From Prosopocoilus inquinatus (lineage: Eukaryota > Arthropoda > Insecta > Coleoptera > Lucanidae), in assembly GCA_036172665.1 (NCBI GenBank), contig CM069873.1:47834001-47898000 (forward strand): 64,000 nt of DNA, given 5' to 3'. Every line of letters begins with the position of its first letter. The first letter of the stretch is position 1. Position numbers and translations under genes: made by a program. The notes beneath the pieces were generated by a model. It ran no database searches. It was not told the origin of the DNA and was given only the letters and a program-made list of their open reading frames with translations. Shown here piece after piece: positions 17,244-29,442 of this stretch.

Positions 17244-19446
17244 ATGTTGACAAACTTACTGCAATGTAGGTACAAAAATGTCTACCCTAAACACATATCG
17301 CAATCAGTAAAAGGGATCTACAGTCTCCAAATCAGTCCACATCCGTTTACACACAAAGTCAACAAGCTTGTCGACGTTACTTATTATGAAATTTCAATGA
17401 TCCAACTTAACTTAAGTAATATCAGAACTTATTTGAGACATACGATCCCTCTACATATTTGTCAGTCTTTTGAACGCTTTACATTTGATAACTATCAAAA
17501 ACACTTTAATATTACTAAGAAACAACACATCAATAAAATTAATACTTTACTTTCTAATAGTAAAAATATAACCTAACTGTTAAGTGCCAACCTTAACTAT
17601 TATTAAAGATATTGAACACTGCATTCAGAATCAGCCCGAGGATGTTGATAAAGATTCTCTAAGGTGTACTTGCACCAACATACTAACTTCCTACAATCCC
17701 ACACTCACTCTTCCCTTACAGAGGTCGACAGGTGGTTTAACCAATCTAGATCTTTTCTTAAAGAACATCATAACATCCTTTTAACCAGAGCAGATAAAGG
17801 TGGTGCCAGTGTGATTTTGTTGAAAGAAGACTACGTTGAACGAATGAATCATATACTACAGGACAACAATGTTTACCAACAGGTCAAAAGACCCTACTTC
17901 TGGTTTTCAAACAAAAAACAACAAAATTGTCCGACAACTTCTAAAAGAAGAAAAAATTGACAGCGCTACAGCAAAACAGCTCACCACATACACTGCTATC
18001 CCCCGAAAATTTATGGCCTTCCCAAAATCCATAAACAGAACCATCCACTTCGTCCCATAGTATCTTGTATTGGTGCTCCCACCTTTCAATTGTCAAAATT
18101 TATTACAAAAATTCTTTCGAACTTAAATCAGAACTTTAATTTCAACATCAAAAATTCTTTTACCTTTGTGCAAAAAATTAAAAACAACAATTCCTGATAA
18201 CTATATTTTAATTTCGTTAGATGTAACTTCATTATTCACCAACATTTCAAAACAATTGGTACTCAAAATTCAGAATGATGATTGGGACCAAATACAATCA
18301 CACAACCATACCTAAGGCAGTTTTTATCAACATGGTCGAGTTCTTGTTTGACAGCAGCTATTTTATTTTTGACAATAAATTTTACAGACAAATTTTTGGT
18401 ACCGCCATAGGCAATCCAGCTTCCCCCATTTTAGCTAACATAGTTATGAACAAACTGCTCAATTCCGTTGTACACAACTTACCGTTTCCTTTCCCCTTTT
18501 TATATTGTTATGTCGATGATATCGTTACTAGCATTCCTAATGATTCTGTGGATTTGATTTTGTCAAAGTTTAATGAGTTTTGTGAAGAATTAAAATTTAC
18601 AATTGAAATAGAAAATAATAAAAAACTTCCCTTCTTGGATGTGTTGCTTGAGAGATGTGACAATGGTAAGATTATCACTGATTGGTTCATAAAGCCTACC
18701 CATGCTGGCAGAATAATTAATTACCATTCTGTACACCCTTTAAACCAAAAACTGGCAGTTTTGAAGTCCTTAAAACACAAGATCATGGAGCTTTCTGATC
18801 CAAATTTGTGGAAAAAGAATTTTACTATCATTCAAAAACTGGCTATACAAAATGGCTATCCAAAAAAACTCATTGCCCATCTGTTGACAGTTGTGACAGA
18901 CCCAATATTTCACAATTAGAAACAATAGAGTCTCAAAATCAAGCCAAATATTTCAAAATTCCTTTTTTGCCTAACTTATCTTATAACATTGCCAGAATCT
19001 TAAACAATAATCAAACAAAAATAGCTCGTTATTCCTTAAAATCAACCAACAGCTTAAGTACAAAACTTAAATCAAAAACCCCTTTACTTGAACAATGCAA
19101 CGTTGTTTATAAAATAGATTGTATGGGGTGTGATTCCTCTTATATTGGCCAAACTAAACATAAACTATGCCATATAATGAGAAATCATAAATATGATTGT
19201 AATCCATCTCAACAATCAAAATCCGAAAAAACTGCTCTATATACACGTCATTTTTCCACAGGACATACGTTTGATTTCGATAATGTTAAGATTTTAGATT
19301 ATGAACCGGCCTTTACAAAAAGATTAATCTCTGAAATGATTCATATAAAGAATAATAAAAATTCTATAAATTTAAGAACGGATACACAAAATTTAAGTAT
19401 CATTTACCATAACCTTATCAAATATCACACTGGCAATCGTTTGTAA
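17244..19446 (+). pseudogene. Penelope-like reverse transcriptase with GIY-YIG endonuclease, frameshifted
   Basis: Several frames together show the Penelope order. The N-terminal region is 17244-17576. The ADKGGASVILLKEDYV block lies near 17795, then YGLPKIHKQNHPLRPIVSC near 18005. Motif A (ILISLDVTSLFTNI) is near 18205, FGTAIGNPASPILANI at 18390-18440, and the catalytic YVDD near 18510. FLDVLLER and FIKPTHAGRIINYHS follow. After a frame change near 18900 the GIY-YIG endonuclease has NVVYKIDCMGC, SSYIGQTKHKL, and a Cys/His-containing stretch to 19446. In the family this enzyme copies RNA at a nicked target. At least four frame changes or stops, so inactive; the motifs themselves are well preserved. 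Confidence 0.88.
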
Positions 19447-19636
19447 GTGAATTTTCTTAGCTTGGCCAATACTTGGGGAATTTTACTCTAACCTGTAAGT
19501 TGGTAAACTTGTCGCGTTGCTGAGTAAAAACCAGCTTCAATCTGACATTTGGCGTACGTTTCCTAACGTTACTTTTAATTTTGTTTTATCCTTAATCATT
19601 TATTGTTAATTGTTTAAAAAACATCCCATATTGCTG

Positions 19637-19954
19637 AACTTTGCTTTAAACATGTTTTAATGTAACCGTAAGTGTTTACATTTTTGTGTCTACCAGTCTT
19701 AGACTGACTGTTGTTTTTTCTTTTTTACAGCGGCTTTTAATGCGTAAATTTTACCCCAAATCGAACGATGGTTTATAGTTTATCGTTTTGTGTTCATCAG
19801 AGGTAAAAATCGTTTTTAATTCTTAGTTGATAGAATCTCACTGTATACCTTTTAGGCTCTGAGGAAGGTTTTAAAATAAAACCGAAACTGGTCAGCTGAA
19901 TGATTTAGAATCATTTTTTTTGTCCTAAAAACCCGATCAACTACCACGTTTTTT
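19637..19954 (+). repeat. Penelope-like terminal repeat, right
   Basis: Inverted partner of 16391-16706. Includes ACCGTAAGTGTTTAC, CAGCGGCTTTTAATGCG and the hammerhead motif at 19855-19897. Confidence 0.88.
19855..19897 (+). ncRNA. Hammerhead ribozyme motif in the right Penelope repeat
   Basis: Stem I GGCT/AGCT (19855-19858/19894-19897, one G-T wobble), core CTGAGGA (19859-19865), stem II GGTTTT/AAAACC with a 5-base loop, GAA at 19884-19886, a 2-bp stem III (AC/GT) with only a 2-base loop, GTC ending at 19893. One unpaired A precedes stem II. The very short stem III is typical of Penelope hammerheads, which may need dimers to cut well. Confidence 0.7.
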
Positions 19955-19990
19955 TCAAAATTTAATAACAGGACGCCAATTTCAAATTTA

Positions 19991-20004
19991 TTGGTAAAAA
20001 TAAT
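19991..20004. repeat. 14-bp target duplication of the Penelope-like element, right copy
   Basis: TTGGTAAAAATAAT, exact match to 16376-16389. Confidence 0.75.
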
Positions 20005-20085
20005 TGTCGTATTCGCTAAGATTCAATTTACAATTTCTTTTCTTTAATCTGATATAACACTTCTACTGTCATGCAGCGCAGCGTG

Positions 20086-20919
20086 GTAGCTCAACAAGGC
20101 GTACGAAACCATTTGACACCAACAGAAGTCAATGTCCGACGGTCTGTAATAGGAAGCTTTTAAAGCGACACCAGAATATCGGAAAAAATTTCCGATAAAA
20201 CAGTGAGGAGCCGAACTTGAGAAGCTAACCTGAGGGCCAGACGTCCGGCGAAAATAATGCGTTTAACCAGAAATCAGCCAAAAGCGCGAATGCAATTCAA
20301 TTAAGAACACAATAATTAGCAAATACGCCATTGGAGAAACGTTTTCTTTACTGACAAGTCTAGGTTTGCAGTATGTTCAAATTATGGACCAGTTCGAGTA
20401 TGGTGACTACTAGGGGAATGGTTTCTTTCCAAAATAACTCAAGAAAGAGTCCGGTTTGGTGTGTGTGTTTCTGTAATGATCTACGGCGGTATTTCGTTCC
20501 AACAACAAACTGATATTTTTATCATAAGAAATGAAGCTGTAACTGGACGATATTATATTGATGAGGTCCTCCAGGTCCTAGTACAACCTCATTCACATGC
20601 CGTAGTTGAGAATTTTATTTTAATGCAAGACAGTGCCCGGACACATAATGCGAGAATCATTACTGAGTATCTGCAAGAACAAAATATCGCAACTTTGCCA
20701 TGGCCAGCGTGCAGTATTGACGTTAATGCCTTTGAACATCTTTGGAACGAGTTAGGTAGATGAGTCTGAAATCGGTATAACTCACCTCTTACAATCTGGG
20801 AGCTAGAAAATACTACTTCGGAGCAAATTCCACAAGACACCATTCGAAGATTAACACGAAATATGTCAAGACGCTGTGCAGCTTTAATTGAAGGCAGAAA
20901 ACGCCCAAGTCGTTATTAA
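20086..20919 (+). pseudogene. Tc1-like transposase (DD34E), broken
   Basis: Decayed N-terminal helix-turn-helix region (QGVRNHLTPTEVNVRRS near 20095) with stops. The catalytic core is recognisable: FTDKSRFAV (first Asp) near 20350, VMIYGGIS near 20475, QDSARTHNA (second Asp) near 20630, and the Glu in AFEHLWNELGR near 20735. The second Asp and Glu are separated by 34 residues, the Tc1 spacing. The C-terminal block IRRLTRNMSRRCAALIEGR follows a stop at 20761 and ends near 20919. Several stops and frame changes; terminal repeats not identified. Confidence 0.85.
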
Positions 20920-21388
20920 AAATAAAAATTCAAGAAATAATGTGATAGCATTAAAAACAAAAAAATTTGATCACATTTTTTTCTTTTTCTTTCTGAGTTG
21001 TTTTTCATTAATTTTCAATTTTTGTTATAAAATGTTGATGTATGAATTGCAAACTTTAAACTAGTGTTCATAAAAACTCTGAGTTTTGAAACTACTAATT
21101 TTTATAAAGATAAAGTACTATTTCCGATATATAGAGTCGTTTAAAAACTTGACCCCTTAATTGTATTGAGTAGTTTAGTTAACACTCCAAACCTGCACGA
21201 CGGACTCTCATTCCAGAGTGTGCAATCCAAAACTTTTCGTGTAAATGCAAAATTTAATGGATTTGGAGTGTCGTGTGGCATTTCTAACGCGTTAAAAAGT
21301 TCAGAGAACGCACCAAATGTGGATGTGTTAACTAAAAATCTGCACAAAGTTTGGAGTACTACTTAATAAGCTGACAATTTCCGATATA

Positions 21389-21460
21389 CTGGGTGTCTCC
21401 TACGGAGGAGATTGAAAGGACAGCTAGAGGAGATGAAATTAAAGTTTTTTACACCCAGTG
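21389..21460. mobile_element. 72-bp internally deleted mariner-type MITE
   Basis: CTGGGTGTCTC... to ...ACACCCAGTG between TA dinucleotides. Same family as 23819-24400 but lacking the middle. A similar flank without the insert occurs at about 21121-21185 (CCGATATATAGAGTCG), consistent with insertion at TA in a duplicated sequence. Confidence 0.75.
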
Positions 21461-21591
21461 TATAGTCGTTTAAAAACTTGAGGTCTTAATTGTTTTGAGT
21501 AGTTTATTTAAATGTTTATTTAACCTGGTTCAAGGGAGGGTAGCCCGCGTGCCTTTCAACGCGTAATAGTATTTGTCAGTCAGGCTGTAAA

Positions 21592-22085
21592 CAGAGTTGG
21601 ACAAAATTTATTTGAATGACGAATAATGAATAAAGATAAAAAATTTATTCGTTATCCGTGAATGACGAATAATTTATGAATCGTTAAATTTATTCGTCCC
21701 ATGAATAAATTGGCGATTCAAATTAACTTTATTCGACATCGGTATCCTAGGAAACCAGCATCGTTTTATGAAGGAAGCATGAGGTAAACAATAGCACAGT
21801 GACTTTTGCTTGTTTTCATTGTTTTTCAATTTGAAATTAAAGTTTGCAAGACCAGTTCAAATACCTTTAAAGATTTGAGACTCAAAAATTCCGCGCAATA
21901 TTTTGTTAAAAATGTGATTCGTAGCAAAAAGATTATAACTATCTAAAATAAAATTATTTGTCAACCGTGAGTGACGAATAATTACTTATTCGCGGATACT
22001 TTATTTCCCGCATGAAAGTCACGAATAATTTTTTTATTCAGATAATTATCTAGATGAAACTTTATTCGAATTATGCCCAACTCTG
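21592..22085. mobile_element. hAT-type MITE with CAGAGTTGG ends
   Basis: Starts CAGAGTTGGACAA and ends with its inverted form (GCCCAACTCTG). Contains many ATTCGT/ACGAAT subterminal repeats. Flanks GCTGTAAA and AATGTAAA agree at 6 of 8 bases. No coding region. Confidence 0.7.
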
Positions 22086-22093
22086 AATGTAAA

Positions 22094-23040
22094 TACTATG
22101 AGTTTTAAAGTTTCTAGTATCCCGGGTAAGGCCTTTAAAAGAAAATAAGTAAAAACTGTTACCTTTATAATTAAGAAAATTTTAGAAAAATTTTCATTTT
22201 ACTAATATAAAGGTTAAAATAGATTAAAATGTTTGAGGAAAGACAAAAACATTAATTTCTACTAATTATTATAATAGGATCATGTGTTCGATAAACATAT
22301 ACGCACATTGAATATATGTTAAAATTTATTCACCTACTTTCTGTTTAAACCTATACATAACACGTTAAAGCGATTAATATTTACAATGTATGAAATATTT
22401 TCGCAAACCAACTGTCGACAACATAATATTATGCGTTCATCAATTGTGTGTTGCTTTGAATAATTCAAACCAATACAAATTTACTAATAATGTAAGCAAT
22501 GAAATTACTGTTATTACAAATACTCCTTCCGAGGCCTCTCAAATAATTTAAATTATTACGATAACCCCCGGATTAAATGACTGTATTCCATCATAAAATA
22601 TTGCTTTTAGTACACACTTCCTCTTCGGAAAGAAAGGAATTGCTATAATGATGATGCTGAAAGTATTATACCTGCACTATTAAAATGATTTATACAATTA
22701 GTTTATAATGGACACTTCGAGTCGGTTTAAGATACCATCGGTATAGATTATTCAGGATGATATGGAACATTAAACCCGCAAAAAAACGCAAAACGATGTG
22801 TATGTATCTTGCAGGTAAGTGTGTATAACTATACCAGCGACTGCCCGTAACGAACTAAATTTGATTACTTAGTTGTCCAGAAGCGAATTTTAGCGACTAA
22901 CAACTATTCCTATATTTTACGTTCCGAGTACGGCCGCCGCAGCATCGCTTAACTCAAGACGATGTAAAACAAGATGTTCTATATCGCAGTCAGAAAACTT
23001 TTCGTTTTTACGATTAATTTGGAAATTCACTCTCCGAAGA
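22094..23040. other. AT-rich DNA, nothing recognised
   Basis: No long open frame, repeat or element end that I can support. Confidence 0.5.
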
Positions 23041-23239
23041 TCGGACCACATCGCCACATAAATTAATATGTAAACACCTAAAATTAACCGTCAAGAAAAC
23101 CTTACAATTAAGAGCTAACCATACAACACGGAAATAGGGAATAAATAGTCCAAAGACCCGAAAAATGGTTTTTATTCTAAGGAATAAATAAGAATAAATT
23201 CCCTGTTATACATATCCTGAAAATAGAATAAAATATATA

Positions 23240-23645
23240 CAGGCTGTGTCTAAATTCCGTGGACATGGCTTAACCACAGATTCGTGGGCTCAAAATAAGA
23301 CGACTTAACCAAACTTATCTACAAACGTAATGGTCTAGTTAGGCTGGTAGTCTTCTTCAAAGTTCTTGAAGAAAAAGTAAACTTTTCTTATTACAAGGGA
23401 ACGCCTGAACCGATTTGGATGAAATTTGATGAGATTCCACAAGGCGGTAAGTCACATTTACAGCTGGTTTTAGTTACTTACAGTTAACCTCTAGTGTGAG
23501 AAACAGGGTTGCCACAACATATATGTTGCTATAACTTTTTTGAGGTTAGGAAAATAACTTTAGTTAATAAATCTTTAGGAACAAGCACTCGATAAGAAAT
23601 TTTTTCATGTTTTTGTAGCTTCTGATACACGGAATTTAGACACAG
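23240..23645. mobile_element. Mariner-type MITE (406 bp)
   Basis: Ends CAGGCTGTGTCTAAATTCCG and its inverted form CGGAATTTAGACACAG, flanked by TA on both sides. No coding region. Inserted in the repeat array. Confidence 0.8.
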
Positions 23646-23818
23646 TATATTATGTATAAATCGTCAAAAACAACCAAATATAAATTAATATGTAAACACA
23701 TAAAATTAACCGTCAGAGAAATCTTACAAATAAGAGCTAACCAAACAACACGAAAATACGGAAATAAATAGTCCAAAGACCCGAAGAAAATTCTTAATCT
23801 AACGAATAAATAAGTATA

Positions 23819-24400
23819 CTGGGTATCTCATAACCTACGGAGAAGATTAAATAGGTAGCTAGGGGAGTTCAAATTAAAGATTTTTTCTTAATAACTTTTT
23901 GGTAGGAAAGCATTAACAAAAAAGTTACAAGAGTTTAAAGTGAAATTAAATAACAGGTAGAAGTTACTCCCTGTAGTAATATTTTACGTTTTAAATCCAA
24001 ATTAGAAGGTTAATTGCTGCTTTACAGTAAACAACTATTTTAAAAAATGTGGTCACATTATTATAACGACTATTTTATTTTTTCTTTCAATGTCCAAAAC
24101 GGGTTTTCATCTCGTTGTGTACCGCCTACTAATTAAAAACAAAACCAGAAAACACGTAGACATTTTATGAATGGTGGTTTTGATAAATTTAGAGTTTATT
24201 TAATAATAAAGTTGCATTTTGTGAAATAATTTTGATTAATTAAGAAGCTATAGGTGTAAATTAAAGAAGAAATTAAGAAAGTTAAACTGCTGTAACTTTC
24301 TTATTATTGGGTTTCGGTCAAAAGCGAATTAAGAAAAAACTTAATTTTGATGTCCTACAGCTGCCCTTTCAATCTCCCCCGTATATTGTGAGACACCCAG
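23819..24400. mobile_element. Mariner-type MITE (582 bp)
   Basis: Starts CTGGGTATCTCATAACC and ends GTGAGACACCCAG, flanked by TA. The first about 60 bp match 21389-21460. No coding region. Confidence 0.8.
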
Positions 24401-24760
24401 TATAATTCCCTGTTATTCGATACCTAAAAATCCTGAAAATATATATATTTTATTTTATTTTCAGTATTTTTAGGTATCAAATAACAGGAAATTTATACTT
24501 ATTTATTCGTTAAAATAAAAGCCTTTTTTCGGGTCTTTGGACTATTTATTTTCGTACTTCCGTGTTGTTTGGTTACAACTTATTTGTAAGGTTTTTCTGA
24601 TGGTTAATTTTAGATCTTTACATCTTAATTTATATTTACTTAGATTTAGACATATATATCTTTTAGGATGATTAGATTGTTGTTAGTTTTAACATTTTTA
24701 TGATTTTATTAGGATGACTAGGTTGTTGTTAGCTCTTTTTAAGTGCTTTTAATTTGGTAG

Positions 24761-24803
24761 CGTACTGAAGATGGCAGCTTAGCTGCCGAAATACGTATCT
24801 ACG
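24761..24803 (+). ncRNA. Hammerhead ribozyme motif
   Basis: Stem I CGTA/TACG (24761-24764/24800-24803), core CTGAAGA (24765-24771), strong stem II GGCAGC/GCTGCC with a TTA loop (24773-24787), GAA at 24788-24790, then ATACGTAT folding as a 2-bp stem III with loop ACGT, and ATC as the cleavage triplet ending at 24799. One unpaired T precedes stem II. The palindromic stem III could also pair between two molecules. Confidence 0.72.
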
Positions 24804-24850
24804 GATATAAAAATTATTGTGGGCGGAGGTTAATTTTAATTGTTTCTTAA

Positions 24851-26310
24851 ACCACAGTCTCCTTTACTATTTCACTTGGATTATGTTTTGAAAAATACAT
24901 TTATTAAAGTTTCTTACTTATTTGTAAAAATAAATATCACATATACCATATCATATTAAAGAGGAAAAGCCTACTTAATGTTCCATAAGAAAAATTGAAT
25001 TTACAACTTAAAACTCAAAAGCGGAAAAGTAGGAATAAAATCTAAGAGGATAATTAAATATACGATTAAAAGTAGCTTAGGAAAGAAATAAAGTATCTGT
25101 TACGACAAAAAAGGTATTATCTGTAAAAAAGAGAAATTGGAATTTTTTTGTCTTTTTGCTATAACTTTCGAACCCGATGGAATTTTCGCAAGTTCAAAGC
25201 AGTTCGTAACTCCTCAAATATTTTAGAACAATTCAATTTAAGCGAATTCTCTTATAATAACCAAGATCCCCATGCTGGAAATGTTATCTGAGCACGCTGT
25301 ATATTACTTTGTTAAGAAAAGGAAATAATAACTAGGTTTCACTTTCGTGAAATTAAACGTTATAATCGAGCGACGACGCATTCCGAAACATATACAAGAG
25401 TTATTAGCAAATTACTTATTATTAGGGAACGCACCCGTGCATAAAATTATTGAAACGTGCACCTCTTTAAAAAGCGATTCCTGAAACCAGTCACCAAAAC
25501 ACCCCACTATGTAATTCAGTAAGCTAACAAAAGGCTAATTTATAAAGAATGGCTTGGCGTGTGCCCCGATCGTTAGATAACGCAACATATGGCGGAACCG
25601 GTAACGTAATCGTCCCATTACCTACGAATGAACAGTTTTCAGGAAAACAAAACGAAACATACTTTAGTTAAAATGTTCACAAGACAAATCGCTTTTTTTG
25701 GAAGATTGAAAATTAAACGACGGCGTCTCTATAAAAAAAATTAAAAAAACATTATTTTTAAAGAAGGAAAATTGCATTATAAATTCTGCGGAACATTAAT
25801 TCCATAGCGAATACAATAATTGGGATGCACAAGAAAGTGTTAATAACTACTATGTGTAACATTTCATCTCCTCGATAAGTTGTTTTCTATACCTGTCTTA
25901 CATTGTACACTCGGCAATAACGAACGTATACTTCCAAAGTAACGTGTTTTTAATAGAAGAGGAATGTGAAGATATTAGAACGAAAAACGATGACGTGTAC
26001 ACAAAAGTTCACACTACTCATTCATCCCATTTCGTCTAATAGAAGAATACATAATGGAAAATCCTGAGCACAGATTCACAGGCGCAAAATAGGAGTCTGC
26101 AATTAAAGTAATTATAATTTATATTCTACTGAGTTTATGATGCTTTTGCCGAGAATTAATTGCTTTTACAAATTATTTTCCGTGAATTTATTTAAAAGCT
26201 GGGATGCCAAACGGTGAATGGTAATTACAATTATTCTGCAAATCTGAAAATGCAAATTCTATGGCATCTAAGACCAAAATAAACTGATTGTGTCATAGTA
26301 CAGAGAAGAT

Positions 26311-26354
<44 letters not shown>

Positions 26355-27760
26355 GTGATGTAAGTTCCTTAAATGACACAGGCGACCCTAAAAGTAACAC
26401 CGGGCTTGGTGATATGCCAACGAGTGAAAAAATTAACGCGCCGCGCCAATGGGAAATACAACCTCAAACTGTAAGTAGGTATAGGTAAGCACTCTTGCGC
26501 AGGAGTAGACGAGCGTCTTGTGACAGGCATTATCGAATAAAATAAGCTATCGAATAATTATTAAATTGATGATACCAACTTTAGAATAAATATACATTCA
26601 TTACTAGAAACTCGAATAGCTTTTCGAGAAGACGAGATCAGCAGTATTAATAAATTTATATTTTTGTTATTTAATATTGGATTTATAGAGTTTAATTATT
26701 TAATTTTTAATTACTGATGAATCAATCTAATTATAACTGATAACCTCTGCAACTAAGAAAATAATGATGAGATTAAGCATTTTTTCAGAAAATTGAAAAA
26801 TACTGGAAATTGAGAAACTATTGTCTTCTATTTTTTCTTAATAAAACTTGATAAATTAAATGCTTTTATATAAATGATATATATTTTCTCGAACTAAGAA
26901 AGATATTTGTCTCTAATTCCAAAAATATACTTATAGTTTGCCTATATTTGGTTTCAGACTTTTTGCAATAATTAAGTTTGAAATTATTTTTATTTTGGTA
27001 TATCTTTATTAGATAATTTATAGCGAGAGCTACAATTTTTTTATTATAATCTACGGCTTCGTCTCAGAAGACTTTTTCAAGTGGCTTACTAAATTAAAAT
27101 TAAATTATAACTAATTACTAATAAATGTAAAATTGATTAATTATTCTAAAATGTTTTACATATAAAATAACATTATTGTACAGACTTTAGTTAATAAGTT
27201 GTTAGATATAAGATAATAAGATATAATATTCATTTTTATTTCATAGAAATATTAAAATCCGAACTTCTTCGAACTTCTGGGTCGCATGAAGCACTTACGG
27301 AAGCAAGTCTTTGCAGTTCACCGTAACTGATGATGTTCGAGGAAGCCGGGATAGAACGGCGTCATCACTGTACCCACTATCAAGCGTTCGGTTTGAAAAG
27401 GCAATTCTAATATTTTTAAAGACATTCAGTCATTATATTCATTCAAGTCAACAACAGTTCTCGAAACGGCGACACAAGCCGCAATTTTCATTTCAATTTT
27501 CATTATTGTGCAACAGCACACATTTGTTTATTATTCTTCACTTGTTTAGTGTTTATTAGTTAAATAAAATAAGTGAAAATCAACAAGAACTTTTCTTTCA
27601 CGGCAAAAAATACCTGAAAGGCCCAACAATTATTATATCTGTTACTGTGATATCATCTTTTATATTAACCTATCCTTTAAAACATTTACTTTTAAACATG
27701 ACTGTCACTAACAAATTAAAATAATTTTAAATTTATGGTCGGCAGTCAGGTTTACAGAGC
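24851..27760. other. AT-rich DNA, nothing recognised apart from a microsatellite
   Basis: Contains the (ATT)n run at 26311-26354. No supported gene. Open frames here (26288-26488, 27311-27559) have no recognisable motif. Confidence 0.5.
26311..26354. repeat. (ATT/AAT)n microsatellite
   Basis: Run of AAT then ATT trinucleotides, partly self-complementary. Confidence 0.95.
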
Positions 27761-28264
27761 TCGAAAAGTCCAGGGGCCATTCCATGTCAAGTGCACCAGG
27801 GGTCCCCACTCAACCATCTCCAAATGTCATGAAATTTTATAATTATATTCTATGGAGTCTTAAACCATACTGTACCAAATTTTAGTTGTTTATAACTCAT
27901 ATACCTTTCAAGTTGAATCAAAATTTGACATTCACTATTTTTTTGATTTGTTCTACTTGTCACAATAACAGCTGAAATTTGATAAAAAAATTCGTTGCGT
28001 GTTAAAAAATTAAAACTTTAACCGCTCCTAAATTCTTAATAACGGAATCAATCGAACCCAGGCTTGGTGATCTGAAAGAACACTTCACTGTTTGCAAAAA
28101 TTTCACATATGAAGTTGATTAAAAATATGATTCATCAAAGTAGGTATAAAACGGATTTTTTGGCATGTTTTAGGTCCGATATCTCAGGTATACCTTTCTA
28201 GATTTTATTTAAATTTTAACATTAACAAGACTAACTTCTTACTTTTCAATTACATAGAGTTTCA

Positions 28265-28660
28265 TTTTGGACCCGTCCCTCTAAGGTAAGGTCACTATAT
28301 CAACATACTTACGTGTTCAGGTAACGCCAATACATTCCCATTCCGAGATTCTTGTGTAACAAAGATAACAAATACAAATGTCGCAAGAGCAACAAGGAAA
28401 TCAACACTTTTAGGAAATTCTGTTTACTACGATGACAGTAGTTTATAGCCGACACTCTAGTCAAAAATGTATTAGGTTATGTTATTCTCCGCAGCCATGT
28501 TAAAATGACATTTGTGAAACGTCACTTTGATTAACACACTTTCGACAGTGTTTTTTTTTATCCCTAGACGAGATTACTGTGCGACAAGGATAGATCACTA
28601 ATATCGCTACCTGAACACGAAGTGTGTCGATTTAGAACTTACTCTAAGGTGGTAAAAAAA
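28265..28660 (-). repeat. Inverted relative of the MITE at 30822-31478
   Basis: Reverse complement shares many blocks with 31050-31400, for example CGACACACTTCGTGTTCAGG, TTGTTGCTCTTGCGACATTT and GTAGTAAACAGAATT. Diverged, ends not resolved. Confidence 0.65.
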
Positions 28661-29085
28661 TATTCAAAATATTTGTACTTTTTTGCAAACTTGTAAATTA
28701 ACCAGGCTGCTTAAAGTTTAGCTGAAAGGTAACGTTACTAAAGACGTTACTAAAGTAAGCAGAAATTGTTAAATTTGTTTCTTATACTTCTTCTTTTACA
28801 AGACTACAAGTTCCAACTTTCCTAATATGCAGGTTTGCCTCCAAATTTATAACATCCCTTCGATTTCGCCTAGTTTTTGTACTTGTTTAAAAGCTAATGA
28901 ATCAGCTGTATCTTCTTTTAACCGGAGATTGTTAAATCTGTTTCCTATGCTTCTTCTTTTACAAAACTACGGGAGTAATTTGTTGCCTTTCAGTTACATA
29001 GAGTGTCATTTAGACCCGTCCCTCTAGGTTGGTAAAAAAATATTCAAAATATTTGTACTTTTTTGCAAATCTGTAAATTAACCAA
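28640..29085 (+). repeat. Direct repeat pair around AAATATTCAAAATATTTGTA
   Basis: About 55 bp at 28648-28703 recurs at 29030-29085; the block TTCTTATACTTCTTCTTTTAC near 28780 recurs near 28945. A local duplication with divergence. Confidence 0.7.
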
Positions 29086-29442
29086 CACTACGCGAATTTT
29101 TATGTATCGGAAATTCATCATTAAATCAAGTTCAAATCGAAATTAATAATAGTGTTGATTAAGTACCAAATTTCTCATAAATATCTGAGTTTTCAAATAA
29201 TGCAGGGTGTTGAAAAAATTCGTTTGCCTAATTTCTAGGGCAAGTAAAAGAGTCCAAAATAAGACCTTTTTGTTATATAACATAGTCGGAAATTAATAAT
29301 TACTTTTTAACACTTTAAAAATGACTTAATATTGCAGAATGCTGAAGAAATTAACGTGCCAAAACCAGGTAATTAAATGAATAAAATATTTATTGTACAG
29401 GGTGTCGTAATAATTTCCAGGATTTGTTTACACATAATTTTT

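Larger units (their letters stand above)
16390..19990 (+). mobile_element. Penelope-like retroelement with inverted terminal repeats and nested insert
   Basis: About 3.6 kb: inverted repeats of roughly 315 bp (16391-16706 and 19637-19954), a decayed reverse transcriptase plus GIY-YIG endonuclease reading frame (17244-19446), and a 14-bp target duplication. Penelope elements often carry such terminal repeats in direct or inverted orientation, often with hammerhead motifs. Between the left repeat and the ORF (16707-17252) lies a piece of a hAT MITE with its flank, which itself holds hammerhead element copy B. Confidence 0.85.
23045..24850. repeat. Penelope-like repeat array: two direct arms and one inverted arm, with hammerhead
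   Basis: A unit containing AAAATTAACCGTCA and AATAGTCCAAAGACCCG occurs at 23045-23237 and 23649-23818 in direct orientation and at about 24460-24660 inverted; the inverted arm leads into a hammerhead motif at 24761-24803. Two MITEs are inserted: one between arms 1 and 2, one between arms 2 and 3. Direct-plus-inverted repeat copies next to a hammerhead resemble the terminal-repeat organisation of Penelope elements. No reverse transcriptase here. Confidence 0.65.
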
